A stretch of DNA of 64,000 nucleotides, taken from positions 1,791,561 through 1,855,560 of the forward strand of contig NC_011661.1 of NCBI RefSeq assembly GCF_000021645.1, written 5' to 3'. The DNA is from Dictyoglomus turgidum DSM 6724. GTDB lineage: Bacteria; Dictyoglomota; Dictyoglomia; Dictyoglomales; Dictyoglomaceae. Shown here one piece after another: positions 46,998 through 56,669 of this stretch. The notes beneath the pieces were generated by a model that was not told the DNA's origin, made no database searches, and worked only from the letters and a program-made list of their open reading frames with translations. The position numbers and the translations under genes were made by a program. Numbering within the stretch: position 1 is the stretch's first letter; the number at the start of each line of letters is the position of its first letter.

Positions 46998-47227
46998 AAT
47001 TTTTTATTAAGATAAGAGTTGTAAATATCATCTTTAGAGTATTTCCTCAATTTATAATTTATAAAAAGAAGGGGCTAAAACAACCCTTACATAGAAGTAG
47101 CCTCTATTCTTAAACTCCTAAGCATTGGTCATTATCTCTATACTTATGTAAACTATTTTCATTGATTTTTATTGACTTAATCTAAGCATTAATATAACAT
47201 TAAAAGAAAAAAGGAGGATCTTTAAGT

Positions 47228-48223
47228 ATGGGGAAGTATCAAATAATTGGTGAAAAAATTCCTAATCTTCCTTGGGAAGATAGGCCTAAAGGAAGCAGTG
47301 ACATTGTATGGAGATATTCGAAAAATCCAATCATCAAAAGAAACCACATTAAAAGAGCAAACAGTATTTTTAATAGTGCTGTTGTAACCTTTAATGGCAA
47401 ATTTGCAGGAGTATTTAGAGTTGATGATAAGGCAAGATCCATGAATCTTCATGCAGGATTCAGCGAGGATGGTATAAATTGGGTTATAGAAGAGGAACCT
47501 ATAAACTTTATTCAAAAAACCCGTGATCCCTTAATTAGCGAATATAAATACGATCCAAGGGTTACCTTTATTGAGGATCGTTATTACATAACCTGGTGTA
47601 ATGGGTATTATGGTCCTACCATTGGAGTAGGATATACTTTTGATTTTAAAGAATTTTACCAGTTAGAAAATGCCTTCTTACCATACAATAGAAATGGAGT
47701 CCTTTTCCCAAGAAAGATTAACGGTAAATACGCTATGCTAAGTAGACCTTCTGATAGAGGACATACTCCCTTTGGAGATATTTTTTATAGTGAAAGCCCT
47801 GATATGATCCATTGGGGATGTCATAGGTTTGTTATGTCTGCAGGTCTTACAGGTTGGCAATCTCTAAAAATTGGAGCGGGTCCAACTCCAATTGAGACCA
47901 GTGAGGGATGGCTCCTTATTTATCATGGGGTACTTCTCTCTTGTAATGGATATGTATACAGCTTTAGTGCAGCTCTTTTGGATTTAGAAAAGCCATGGAA
48001 AGTTAAATATAGAGCAAGATCTTATCTTCTCTCTCCTCAAGAGTATTATGAGTGCGTAGGTGATGTCCCTAATGTGGCATTTCCGTGCGCAGCACTATGC
48101 GATTCAGAAACAGGAAGACTTGCTATCTATTATGGCGGTGCAGATACTGTAGTTGCTCTCGCTTTTGCTTATGTAGATGAGATTATTGATTTCCTAAAAG
48201 AAGATGGTATAAAATATGAGTAA
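47228..48223 (+). CDS. GH130 family glycoside phosphorylase (mannoside phosphorylase)
   Basis: The 331-residue protein is a five-bladed beta-propeller type enzyme of family GH130. Family blocks include [19 protein letters not shown] near residues 45-63, [20 protein letters not shown] near 103 with the catalytic Asp, and WLLIYHGVL near 229. GH130 enzymes use phosphate to cleave beta-mannosyl bonds, releasing mannose 1-phosphate. It probably works with the GH2 beta-mannosidase and GH38 enzyme of this window. The start is ATG behind AAGGAGGAT; TTGACT at about 47173 and TATAAC lie upstream. Exact linkage specificity is not determinable here. Confidence 0.9.
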   Translation: MGKYQIIGEKIPNLPWEDRPKGSSDIVWRYSKNPIIKRNHIKRANSIFNSAVVTFNGKFAGVFRVDDKARSMNLHAGFSEDGINWVIEEEPINFIQKTRDPLISEYKYDPRVTFIEDRYYITWCNGYYGPTIGVGYTFDFKEFYQLENAFLPYNRNGVLFPRKINGKYAMLSRPSDRGHTPFGDIFYSESPDMIHWGCHRFVMSAGLTGWQSLKIGAGPTPIETSEGWLLIYHGVLLSCNGYVYSFSAALLDLEKPWKVKYRARSYLLSPQEYYECVGDVPNVAFPCAALCDSETGRLAIYYGGADTVVALAFAYVDEIIDFLKEDGIKYE

Positions 48224-48236
48224 TTTAAAAACTATG

Positions 48237-48256
48237 GGGGGAGAGATTTCTCCCCC
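48237..48256 (+). repeat. Intercistronic GC hairpin between GH130 and amzA
   Basis: An 8-bp stem GGGGGAGA/TCTCCCCC with a GATT loop follows the GH130 stop by 13 bp. There is no T run after it, so it is more likely to stabilise or pause the transcript than to terminate it. Confidence 0.65.
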
Positions 48257-48265
48257 GCTGGGAAT

Positions 48266-48799
48266 ATGGAAAAATATATTTATATTGTTCCCATTGGAAA
48301 TATAGAAAAAGATTTACTTGATTTTCTAAAGAAAAAAATAGAAGAAGTTTTTAATATAAAAGTAAAGGATTACAAAAACTTATCTATTCCTGAAGAGGCT
48401 TACAATCCCCAAAGGAAACAATATTACTCTTATCATTTTTTAAACCTACTGTCTTCTCTAAATCCACTTGATGCTTACAAAATCCTTGGAATCACTAATG
48501 TGGATTTATACACAGATTACTTAAACTTTATCTTTGGCGAAGCAATTGTGAATGGAAAAGAGTGTGTAATAAGTATTGCTCGATTAGACAACAAATTTTA
48601 TAACCTACCTGCTGATAATGAACTTCTAAAATTAAGAACCCTAAAAGAAGCAGTACACGAATTAGGACACACTATGGGGTTAAAACACTGTGAAACCCCA
48701 TCTTGTGTCATGTATTTTTCAAATACTCTCGCTGATACCGACAAAAAGAGCTATAACTTCTGTCCTAAATGTAAATCAAGACTTTCTAACTTTTTTTAG
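48266..48799 (+). CDS. Archaemetzincin (zinc metalloprotease)
   Basis: The 177-residue protein has the extended metzincin zinc motif HELGHTMGLKH near residues 131-141. It is followed by the family-specific Cys, CVMYF (the Met-turn) and CPKC near the C-terminus, which bind a second zinc in archaemetzincins. These enzymes are common in archaea and vertebrates and patchy in bacteria. It is cytoplasmic by lack of a signal peptide. It lies 42 bp after the GH130 gene and overlaps the convergent beta-mannosidase by 24 bp. Cellular substrates are unknown. Confidence 0.94.
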   Translation: MEKYIYIVPIGNIEKDLLDFLKKKIEEVFNIKVKDYKNLSIPEEAYNPQRKQYYSYHFLNLLSSLNPLDAYKILGITNVDLYTDYLNFIFGEAIVNGKECVISIARLDNKFYNLPADNELLKLRTLKEAVHELGHTMGLKHCETPSCVMYFSNTLADTDKKSYNFCPKCKSRLSNFF

Positions 48800-51217
48800 G
48801 TTATAGCCCTCTATTTCTAATTTATCTTCTAATTCTTTTAGGGAATATGGTGCCTTAAATTTTATACTATATTTAGTTTTAGGATAGATATTTACAAAAT
48901 TGTCCTCCCATTCAGCATTCTCAAGTTTTAAAGCCACCCATAAAGATAGAAAATCACTTTCCATATTCAGCAGATAGGAGTTTTCTCCAATCTCCTCCAC
49001 GTTATACACAACTACCGCATCTGGAAGATCCAAATGTTTAAAGGGAGCAAAGAAATATTCATTTTGATCCATAAGCTCCCCCTTTTCATTATAAAGCTTG
49101 ACATAGAAAAATTCTTTGTATTTATCAATATCTTCTAATTTAAATTCTCCGAGAACTACTGAGGAGTTTTCAGGAATTTCAATCTCTACTTCTCTTTTTC
49201 CCCTCCTCTTTCCCCGAAAAGTACTTATGGCATATTCCATTTTTCCATAAAATTTTTCAAGAGTATCATTAACTCCAAAGACCAAAAGTTTTCCATTTCG
49301 GGGCTCAATATTAACCTTAATATTCCTAAAAGCCCTTTTTACAAAGTAATAAGAGGGTTTTAAATTTTTGTAATAATCTATGATACTCCAGCTCACCACA
49401 GGCCAACAATCGTTCCATTGCCAGATTAAACTTCCAGAGGTATGAAATTTATTATTTCTCCAATGCTCTATTCCCGTCTTTAAAGCAAGTCCTTGAATTA
49501 CCTGAGAAAGATAAATATATTCATCCATGTCCTCAGTTATTTTGAAATGTCCGGCAATATATCTTATTATCCTTTCAGTTCCCTCTCTTGCTTTATTATG
49601 AAACTCCATCTCTACACTTTGAGGATAATACTCTTTTTCTGAAGTTATAAACTTTTTAATAGTTTCAGCTACAGGTGGAGCTTGCATACCAAATTCACTT
49701 ATAAATCTTCCGTTGTCCCTGAGATAACCATTAAAGTCAACCCAACCATGCCAAATCTCCCAGTTATGTCTATCTCCTATTTCTTGAGAATTAGGATCTT
49801 TACCCCCATAAGGGCTACTGGGCCAATAAGGCCTTGTCAAATCAAGCCTGGCACAAACATCAGGGAGAACCCTGTTATATATTTCCTCTCCCCAGAATTT
49901 TTCCCTCTCTCCCCACCATTTAGCATAATATCCCCAATGATTTTCATTATTTCCACACCAAAGTACTATAGAGGGATGATTTCTTAGTCTTTTTATTACA
50001 AACTCTGCTTCCTTTTGCACCTCACTTAAAAATTCCTCATCATCAGGATACTCTGCACAGGCAAACATAAAGTCCTGCCAAACCATTATCCCAAGCTCAT
50101 CGCACAAGTCATAGAATATATCGTTTTCATATATTCCTCCACCCCAAACTCTCAACATATTTAATCCAGCTTCCTTAGCTCGAGTAAGTAGAACTCTATA
50201 GTCTTCTTCTTTTATTCTTGGAAGGAAGCTATCTGCAGGAATCCAATTAGCACCCTTTGCAAAAATAGGTATGTTATTTATCTTAAATATAAAACTCTCA
50301 CCCTTAGCATCTTCTTGAGTAAAAAGTTCTACCTTTCTTATTCCAAATCTTTCTTCTACCTTATCAAGAACTTCCCCATTCTCGTCAAGAAGTACCAATT
50401 GCAAGGTATATAAATTTTGTTCCCCGTATCCTTGAGGAAACCAAAGTTTTGGATTTTTAATGGTCAATGGAATTTTTAGAAATATTCTTCCCTCAGGAAG
50501 AGTAAACCTTAGTCTTTGTTCAAGTACAGGTTTTTTATGTGAGATTCTAAAAGCTATATCTACAGGAATAGATTCTTGCAGCTCAATATCTAACTCAATA
50601 TTTATTTGAGCATTCTCTCCAAGGTTCCTTACAGGTACCCAAACATCAAGAAGTCTTGCTTTATTCCAACCTTTTAATTTTACTGATTTCCATATTCCAG
50701 AAGTAGCAAGGCGTGGTCCCCAATCCCAACCAAAAGAATATTGAGCTTTTCTCCCAAAAACCCTTGGAGAGTAATCTCCTCCATGAAGCTTAAAAGGATA
50801 TTTATCAGCTCTTTCCTCAAGTACCTTTATAGGCGAAAGAAGCTTCACTTCAAGTATGTTTTCTCCCTCTACTAAAAAATCCTTAACATTAAATTCCCAA
50901 CTTATAAACATATTGTTAGTTTCACCAACTTTTTTACCGTTAAGATATATCTCAGAAAAGGTATCTACACCCTCAAATTCTAAATAGATAGAAGAGTAAT
51001 TTAGAAAGTCTTTTTTTATCTCAAATTTCTTGCGATACAACCAATCCTCTTTCTCCACCCACTGTACCTCAAGTTCATTTTTTCCTATAAAGGGATCTGG
51101 AATGATATTGTTTTCCATTAAATCCAAGTGTACACATCCAGGAACTTTTGCTTTATACCATCTTTTATCCTTAATTCCCTTAAATTCCCACTCTCCGTCA
51201 AGCCTCAATATCTCCAT
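48776..51217 (-). CDS. Beta-mannosidase, GH2
   Basis: The protein (813 residues from ATG at 51217, 9 nt after GGGAGGA) has the GH2 order: a jelly-roll sugar-binding domain (LDGEWEFKGIKDKRWYKAKV at the start), an Ig-like domain, a TIM barrel and a C-terminal beta domain. The acid/base Glu is in WCGNNENHWGY near residue 430 and the nucleophile Glu in ISEFGMQA near 520. The N-terminal region and MLRVWGGGIYEND near 370 are typical of beta-mannosidases rather than beta-galactosidases. There is no signal peptide. The open frame continues 16 codons upstream, but only the ATG at 51217 has an SD. Confidence 0.93.
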   Translation of the reverse strand: MEILRLDGEWEFKGIKDKRWYKAKVPGCVHLDLMENNIIPDPFIGKNELEVQWVEKEDWLYRKKFEIKKDFLNYSSIYLEFEGVDTFSEIYLNGKKVGETNNMFISWEFNVKDFLVEGENILEVKLLSPIKVLEERADKYPFKLHGGDYSPRVFGRKAQYSFGWDWGPRLATSGIWKSVKLKGWNKARLLDVWVPVRNLGENAQINIELDIELQESIPVDIAFRISHKKPVLEQRLRFTLPEGRIFLKIPLTIKNPKLWFPQGYGEQNLYTLQLVLLDENGEVLDKVEERFGIRKVELFTQEDAKGESFIFKINNIPIFAKGANWIPADSFLPRIKEEDYRVLLTRAKEAGLNMLRVWGGGIYENDIFYDLCDELGIMVWQDFMFACAEYPDDEEFLSEVQKEAEFVIKRLRNHPSIVLWCGNNENHWGYYAKWWGEREKFWGEEIYNRVLPDVCARLDLTRPYWPSSPYGGKDPNSQEIGDRHNWEIWHGWVDFNGYLRDNGRFISEFGMQAPPVAETIKKFITSEKEYYPQSVEMEFHNKAREGTERIIRYIAGHFKITEDMDEYIYLSQVIQGLALKTGIEHWRNNKFHTSGSLIWQWNDCWPVVSWSIIDYYKNLKPSYYFVKRAFRNIKVNIEPRNGKLLVFGVNDTLEKFYGKMEYAISTFRGKRRGKREVEIEIPENSSVVLGEFKLEDIDKYKEFFYVKLYNEKGELMDQNEYFFAPFKHLDLPDAVVVYNVEEIGENSYLLNMESDFLSLWVALKLENAEWEDNFVNIYPKTKYSIKFKAPYSLKELEDKLEIEGYNLKKVRKS

Positions 51218-51288
51218 AAATAAAAATCCTCCCTCGAGAGAATTTATTAAGTATAGCTTAATCATACTTTAAATGTAAAGATTTCGAA

Positions 51289-52082
51289 TTGCCTCATATA
51301 AAAATCTACTTAAAAATTTTAAAATAAAAAGGAGGAATTTTTTAAATGGAAGAAACAATAAAATTAGGAAGAGAATATACAATGTATTACCTACCTTAAT
51401 AAAGTATGAGAATTAGTCCTGCTACTATTGATAGAATTCTTTCTCCTGAAAAGAAGAAACTTGAACTTAAAAAAGATACCCATAAGAACATTCTCTTGTA
51501 GGTCATGATGGAAGTAATGTTAAAGGAGAGTTTGTTACACCTTGAATGCTACAGATATAAAAACATGCTGGGTAGAGATGAAAGCAGTTTTTAGGTATAG
51601 ATTCTGATTATGGCTCTGAATTTATCAATGCTCATCTTTTAAGGTATTGTAAGGCTGAAAGGATAAGTTTTACAAGGACAAGGTCTTATAGGAAAAATGA
51701 TAATTGTTTTGTAGAGTAGAAGAATTATAGTGTAGTGAGAAGGGCTGTAGGATATTTGAGGTATAATACAGAGAAAGAATTAAAATTTCTAAATGAGCTT
51801 TATCAGTATTATAGATTATTTGTGAACTTTTTTCTTCTCGTAGTAAAGCTTGTTAAGAAGGAAAGAAGAGGTAGTAAGGTAATAAAGAGTTATGATAAAC
51901 CAAAGACCTCTTATGAGAGAGTATTGGAATGTGAAGAGATAGAAGAAATAAAAGAGGGATATAGAGAAAGCATGGGGAAAGTTATGGAAGGCTCACAGAT
52001 ACAAGGAAGAGAAGAATGATTTCGTATAGAATTTTAATGAGGCAACGAATACCTATTTCATATAGAAAATTATGTGAGGCAA
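51289..52082 (+). mobile_element. Remnant of an insertion sequence with terminal inverted repeats
   Basis: TTGCCTCATATAAAAATCTA (51289-51308) is an imperfect inverted copy of TAGAATTTTAATGAGGCAA (52027-52045) and of a second right-end copy at 52063-52082. Between them lies a broken DDE transposase gene. No obvious target-site duplication was seen. The element fills the gap between the GH2 gene and the DUF4097-like gene. Confidence 0.75.
51346..52019 (+). pseudogene. Decayed rve-type (DDE) transposase
   Basis: A good SD (AAGGAGGAA) precedes ATG at 51346, but the first frame stops after 17 codons. Fragments in other frames follow: SPATIDRILSPEKKKLELKK near 51420-51480, then GHDGSNVKGEFV near 51505, then from about 51590 a long frame with GIDSDYGSEFINAHLL, RTRSYRKNDNCFVE, a TAG in the place of a likely Gln codon, and KNYSVVRRAVGYLRYNTEKE continuing to 52019. 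The DYGSEF block holds the second catalytic Asp and FVE (Glu) the third of an integrase-like domain. Several frameshifts and one stop make it inactive. Confidence 0.82.
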
Positions 52083-52120
52083 CAAGGATTTATCCCTCTT
52101 GGGAGGATTACAAATTTAAA

Positions 52121-52900
52121 CTAAAGAACCTTTATATCACCCATGGTACAGCTTAGCTCCATATAAGATTTTTCACCTGCTCCATAGATATAAGTATCAC
52201 CCTTTATAATATCCGCCTTCTTTGCAAATGATAAATCACCTAAGGAAACTGTTGCATCAATTTTTCCATCAAAGTTTTCAGGAAGAGCAATCTTTAAATC
52301 CCCCATATGACAATTCAATTTGACAAGAGAGGGACTTTTTAAAAGTTTTATCTCAAAATCTCCCATATTAACTCCACCTTGAATTCTGTCTGCCTCTACC
52401 TCTAAATTAGCGTCTCCCATCTTTACAAAAATCTCGAGCTCATTACAGATTAATTTTCCTTTCAAATCTCCAGCTGAAACATTAACTTTTACTAATTTCA
52501 ATTTAGGAATAGCTAAATTAAAATCTCCAGCATGGATTTTTAGCAAATCACCATTAGTAGAAAATACCCCTTCACCTATTACAACCACCTTTAGTTCCTC
52601 AGAAAGACTCATATTTACATCTACTGCCAATACTTCAATATAAAGGGGTCTCTCAAAATCCCAATCAAAGGTCTCATCAACTTTAGTACCTCCTCTTATT
52701 CCACTTGCAACCAAGGTAGGTACCATAGAGAACGCAGAAGTAATAGCTTCAGCCACAATACTTCCAATATCTAAAACTCCTATCCCTTTTCTTTTAGTTT
52801 CTCTCTTTTCCTCAATAGCTTCAATTAATTTTTCCGCATCTTCAGCGGTAATCTTACCCTCCTCAAGAAGTTTTAATATCTTCTTAATTTCCTCTTCCAT
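52121..52900 (-). CDS. DUF4097-like adhesin-fold protein with SHOCT-like N-terminus
   Basis: The protein (259 residues from ATG at 52900) starts with a short helical domain (EIKKILKLLEEGKITAEDAEKLIEAI), as found at the N-terminus of YvlB-type proteins. The C-terminal 170 residues are a repetitive beta structure with recurring units such as MGDANLEV, MGDFEIKL, MGDLKIAL and MGDIKVL, typical of the DUF4097 beta-solenoid. Bacillus relatives are linked to envelope stress. There is no signal peptide or clear membrane segment. A TTG at 52921 is also in frame, but it lies within the GGAAGGGGG SD. Confidence 0.82.
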   Translation of the reverse strand: MEEEIKKILKLLEEGKITAEDAEKLIEAIEEKRETKRKGIGVLDIGSIVAEAITSAFSMVPTLVASGIRGGTKVDETFDWDFERPLYIEVLAVDVNMSLSEELKVVVIGEGVFSTNGDLLKIHAGDFNLAIPKLKLVKVNVSAGDLKGKLICNELEIFVKMGDANLEVEADRIQGGVNMGDFEIKLLKSPSLVKLNCHMGDLKIALPENFDGKIDATVSLGDLSFAKKADIIKGDTYIYGAGEKSYMELSCTMGDIKVL

Positions 52901-53103
52901 ATATACTACGCCCCCTTCCAATTTAATAAAATTCTTTTTAATAAAAATATAGCATTAATTTCATTTTTTATCAACATATATTTTATAATTTTAGAAAGAA
53001 AATTTTAAATTTTACCATAAGAAAAATTTTTATAACCCTAACTAACCCATGTTAATTAATATAAAACAATGTAACTGCCTAATTTTTCATGAATTTTACC
53101 TAT

Positions 53104-53132
53104 TTGAAATCTTTAAGTTTTTGTTATATCAT
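53104..53132 (+). promoter_or_regulatory. glgP promoter
   Basis: TTGAAA (53104-53109) and TATCAT (53127-53132) are 17 bp apart, 39 bp before the TTG start. The rest of the 250-bp gap upstream is very AT-rich; it contains TAAGAAAAATTTTTA (53018-53032), which is shared with the repeats upstream of rpiR. Confidence 0.6.
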
Positions 53133-53170
53133 TCTAAAGAAAACTCCCAAAGATAAGGAGGTAGAAAAAA

Positions 53171-54883
53171 TTGAGAGAAGATTATTTGGAAAAATTGAGA
53201 AAAGAAGAAATCATAGCCTATTTCTCCATGGAGATTGCTTTAATTAGCGACATCCCCACCTATAGTGGAGGACTGGGAGTTCTTGCGGGAGATACAGTAA
53301 GAACTGCAGCAGACCTTAATATACCCTTCATAGCGATAACCCAACTTAGTAGAAAGGGATATTTTAAACAAGAGATAGATAAAGATGGAAATCAAATTGA
53401 ATACCCAGTAAACTGGGATCCTGAAAAATTTCTCACCAAGCTTCCCTTTAAGACTAATGTGGAGATAGAAGGGAGAAATGTCTCTATTCAACCTTGGGTT
53501 TATTATTGGACTTCCCTACATGGACATAAAGTACCTGTAATTTTTCTCGATACTAATCTTCCTGAAAACTCTGAAGAAGATAAAAATATAACCGATGTCC
53601 TTTATGGAGGAGATTTAGCCCATAGGCTAAAACAAGAGATAATCTTAGGTATTGGAGGGGCAAAGGTAATAAAACAATTGGGCCTTAGAGTAAGAAAGTA
53701 TCATTTAAATGAGGGACATTCTTCTTTATTAACCTTAGAACTACTCAAAGATGAACTTTCTTCAGGGAAGAGTTTAGAAGAAGCAGAAAAAAATGTGAAA
53801 GAAAAATGTGTATTTACCACCCATACTCCTGTAGAAGCTGGACACGATAAGTTTCCTTATGATATGGTAACAAAAATAATGGGAAACTACATTTCCATAG
53901 ATATTATTAAGAAATTCGCAGGAAATGATATTCTTAACATGACCCTTCTTGCCCTAAATCTTTCTGGATATGTTAATGGTGTGGCCAAAAGGCATCAGGA
54001 AATCTCTCTCCAAATGTTTCCTGGACATAGAATTCATGCCATTACCAATGGAGTTCACTCTTTTACCTGGACTTCTCCAAGTTTTAGAAAACTTTTCGAC
54101 AAATACATCCCAGGATGGGCCACCGAACCAGAGCTTTTATCAAGAGCTCAATTCATTCCCAATGAAGAGATATGGAATGCTCACATGGAAGCAAAAAGAG
54201 ATCTGATAAAATTAATTTCCAATGAGACAGGAGTTCAATTTGATGAGAATGTACTTACTATCGGCTTTGCAAGAAGAGCTACTGCCTATAAAAGACCTCA
54301 TTTACTTTTTTCTGATATCAACAGACTTAAGAAAGTAAAAAGAAAAGGACCAATTCAAATTGTCTACGCTGGAAAAGCTCACCCCAAAGATATTGAGGGG
54401 AAGAAACTTATAAAGGAGATTTATGAATATATAAAAGCTCTTGAGAATGATATAAAGATCGTTTATTTACAAGACTATAATTTAGATATGGCAAAAAAGA
54501 TCATAGCAGGTGTAGATGTATGGCTAAATACTCCCCAAAGACCTCTTGAGGCTTCGGGCACTAGTGGTATGAAAGCAGCCCACAATGGAGTAATCAACTT
54601 TAGTGTCCTTGATGGATGGTGGATAGAGGGACATGTGGAAGGGTATACCGGATGGTCCATTGGACCTTCTCCCTTTGAGGAAAAAAGTATCGAAAACCAT
54701 GTTCAAGAAGAAATAGACGATCTATATAACAAACTTGAATATATAATTATCCCTACCTATTATCACCATAGAGACGAATGGATAGAAATAATGAAAAACT
54801 CAATATCTAACCTTGCATCTTACTTTAATACTCATAGAATGATGAAAAGATATATTACTGAGGCATATTTTAAAATAGGATAA
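53171..54883 (+). CDS. glgP: Alpha-glucan phosphorylase, short form
   Basis: The 570-residue protein has the phosphorylase blocks SMEIALISDIPTYSGGLGVL at the N-terminus, KYHLNEGHSSLL near residue 178 and the PLP-binding EASGTSGMKAAHNG near 460-473, where the Lys holds the cofactor. It releases glucose 1-phosphate from glycogen or maltodextrins. It is far shorter than the classical 800-residue enzymes and fits the archaeal/thermophile-type subfamily that lacks part of the N-terminal regulatory region. The start is TTG behind AAGGAGG. It ends at a strong terminator shared with the convergent sugar ABC operon. Confidence 0.94.
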   Translation: MREDYLEKLRKEEIIAYFSMEIALISDIPTYSGGLGVLAGDTVRTAADLNIPFIAITQLSRKGYFKQEIDKDGNQIEYPVNWDPEKFLTKLPFKTNVEIEGRNVSIQPWVYYWTSLHGHKVPVIFLDTNLPENSEEDKNITDVLYGGDLAHRLKQEIILGIGGAKVIKQLGLRVRKYHLNEGHSSLLTLELLKDELSSGKSLEEAEKNVKEKCVFTTHTPVEAGHDKFPYDMVTKIMGNYISIDIIKKFAGNDILNMTLLALNLSGYVNGVAKRHQEISLQMFPGHRIHAITNGVHSFTWTSPSFRKLFDKYIPGWATEPELLSRAQFIPNEEIWNAHMEAKRDLIKLISNETGVQFDENVLTIGFARRATAYKRPHLLFSDINRLKKVKRKGPIQIVYAGKAHPKDIEGKKLIKEIYEYIKALENDIKIVYLQDYNLDMAKKIIAGVDVWLNTPQRPLEASGTSGMKAAHNGVINFSVLDGWWIEGHVEGYTGWSIGPSPFEEKSIENHVQEEIDDLYNKLEYIIIPTYYHHRDEWIEIMKNSISNLASYFNTHRMMKRYITEAYFKIG

Positions 54884-54920
54884 AGGGGAGGTTTTTTTTG
54901 CCCTCCCCTCTAATTTTTTT
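54884..54920 (+). terminator. Bidirectional terminator between glgP and the sugar ABC operon
   Basis: An 8-bp stem AGGGGAGG/CCTCCCCT (54884-54891 with 54902-54909) with a T-rich 10-nt loop is followed by CTAATTTTTTT on the plus strand. On the minus strand it is followed by TTATCC, so it serves glgP best. The ABC permease stop (54919) lies within the T run. Confidence 0.85.
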
Positions 54921-55761
54921 AAACCCCTGATAAAGATCCTGAAAGTAATCCTCTCATGAAATATTTTCCAAGAAAGATATACACTAAAAGAGGAGGAAGA
55001 GCAGTTATTAAAGCTCCAGCCATTTGAATATTCCACTCTACAAAATAACTTCCAGCAAGATTATTAAGAGCTACAGTTACAGGCTGAACTGAAGGATTAG
55101 GGGCTACCACAAGTCCGAAAAGAAAATCATTCCATATGGAAGTAAACTGCCAAATCATAACAACAGCAAAAGCAGGCATAGAAACAGGTAAAACTATTCT
55201 TCTATATATTCCTAAGAAATCAGCACCGTCAATTTTAGCTGCCTCGATAAGTTCTGTGGGAATTGTAGAGTAATAATTCCTAAAAATAAGAGTAGTTATA
55301 GGTATACCATAAACTACATGAACAAAAATCAATCCATAAATAGTACTATAAAGTTTCATTCTTTGTAGTACTTGAACCAGAGGTATTAAAATACTTTGAT
55401 AAGGAATAAACATACCAAAAAGAAGAAGAGGAAATATAATATTAGCCCCCTGAAATTTCCACTTAGTAAGAACATATCCATTCATGGAACCAAGAAGAGC
55501 TGATATTATTGTAGCAGGAATAACTAAATACAAGCTATTAAGAAAGTTTTGAGAAAGCCCCCTAAGTCCCTTTTTGCTATCTCCCAACCATGCCTTAACA
55601 AAACTCTCAAAACTTATTGTTTTGGGTGGATTCCACATTCTTTTGAGATCTACTTCTGCAAAACTTTTCATGCTTGTGATAAGAAGAACATAAACTGGAG
55701 TAAGATAGAAAATCGCAAATAAGATAAGCACTAAATAAATTAAAACTCTACTTAATTTCAT
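54919..55761 (-). CDS. Sugar ABC transporter permease (MalG type)
   Basis: The 280-residue protein has six membrane segments and the cytoplasmic EAA loop EAAKIDGADFLGIYRRIVLP near residues 190-210, which contacts the ATPase. It abuts the MalF-type gene (1-bp overlap). Together with the MalF-type protein it forms the channel for a sugar or oligosaccharide. No ATPase gene is in the operon, so a shared MsmK-type ATPase is probably used. The presence of glgP and the ROK regulator next door suggests glucose- or mannose-containing sugars. Confidence 0.93.
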   Translation of the reverse strand: MKLSRVLIYLVLILFAIFYLTPVYVLLITSMKSFAEVDLKRMWNPPKTISFESFVKAWLGDSKKGLRGLSQNFLNSLYLVIPATIISALLGSMNGYVLTKWKFQGANIIFPLLLFGMFIPYQSILIPLVQVLQRMKLYSTIYGLIFVHVVYGIPITTLIFRNYYSTIPTELIEAAKIDGADFLGIYRRIVLPVSMPAFAVVMIWQFTSIWNDFLFGLVVAPNPSVQPVTVALNNLAGSYFVEWNIQMAGALITALPPLLVYIFLGKYFMRGLLSGSLSGV

Positions 55762-56648
55762 TATCTCTTGACCTCCGACCTTAAGCTATATCTCAAATAT
55801 GGAACAATCAAAACTCCAACCATCACAAGAAGAATTATAGCTATGCTTGCTCCTTGAGCAAAATGGTTTCCCCTAAATGTAGTATCATACATGAATAGGG
55901 CAGGCACATCACAAGAAAAACCTGCTCCTGCTCCTGTCATTGCAACCACAAGATCAAATATCTTCAAAGATATATGTCCCAAAATGATTACAGCTCCTAA
56001 AGTAATAGGTCTTAAAAGAGGTAAAACAATATACCTATATACCTGCCATAAATTTGCTCCATCTACTTGTGCTGCCTCAAAAAGCTCATAGGGTATACTT
56101 CTTATTCCTGCAAGATACATCGCCATAACATAACCTGACATCTGCCAAACAGCAGCAATAACCACAGCTTTTATCCCAATTTTGGGATCTGTGTACCATC
56201 CACTTTTTAAAAAAGAAAGTCCTATCTTATCCAGAAGTTGATTCAATCCAACAGGGTTTCCTGCTGTACCGGGATTAAGTATCCATCTCCAAACTACACC
56301 CGTTACTACAAAAGAAATAGCCATTGGAAATAAATAAATGTTTCTAAATAAATTTTCTCCTCTTATCCTTTGATCAAGAAAGATAGCCAATAAAAAACCA
56401 ATAATCAAAGAGGCCAATAAGAATAAAGTTGTAAAGACTAAAGTATTTCTCATTGAAATCTGAAACCTTAAATTTTGGAAAAGTTCCAAATAATTTCTAA
56501 ATCCGACCAGGTTATAACTTGGAAAAATATCATTCCAGTCAGTTAGAGAAATAAATCCTGTCCATCCAATAAATATATAAACAAATATGATTACAAGGAT
56601 TAGTGAAGGAAGTATGAAAAGAAAGGATAAAATTTTATCTTTTTGCAA
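55761..56648 (-). CDS. Sugar ABC transporter permease (MalF type)
   Basis: The 295-residue protein has six membrane segments and the EAA loop EAAQVDGANLWQVYRYIVLP near residues 188-208. It lacks the large periplasmic insert of Escherichia coli MalF, as is usual for the CUT1 family. It starts 69 bp after the binding-protein gene, beyond a terminator-like hairpin. The pairing with the MalG-type gene and the solute-binding protein is canonical. Confidence 0.93.
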   Translation of the reverse strand: MQKDKILSFLFILPSLILVIIFVYIFIGWTGFISLTDWNDIFPSYNLVGFRNYLELFQNLRFQISMRNTLVFTTLFLLASLIIGFLLAIFLDQRIRGENLFRNIYLFPMAISFVVTGVVWRWILNPGTAGNPVGLNQLLDKIGLSFLKSGWYTDPKIGIKAVVIAAVWQMSGYVMAMYLAGIRSIPYELFEAAQVDGANLWQVYRYIVLPLLRPITLGAVIILGHISLKIFDLVVAMTGAGAGFSCDVPALFMYDTTFRGNHFAQGASIAIILLVMVGVLIVPYLRYSLRSEVKR

Positions 56649-56669
56649 AGAAGATCCCTCCTAAAAAAT

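Noticed and set aside
46998-47227. A further tRNA or structured RNA after tRNA-Asn
   Set aside because: Only a weak 5-bp stem near 47072 can be drawn, with no cloverleaf or conserved motif.
48237-48256. Rho-independent terminator after the GH130 gene
   Set aside because: The stem is good but no T run follows, so it was listed only as a hairpin.
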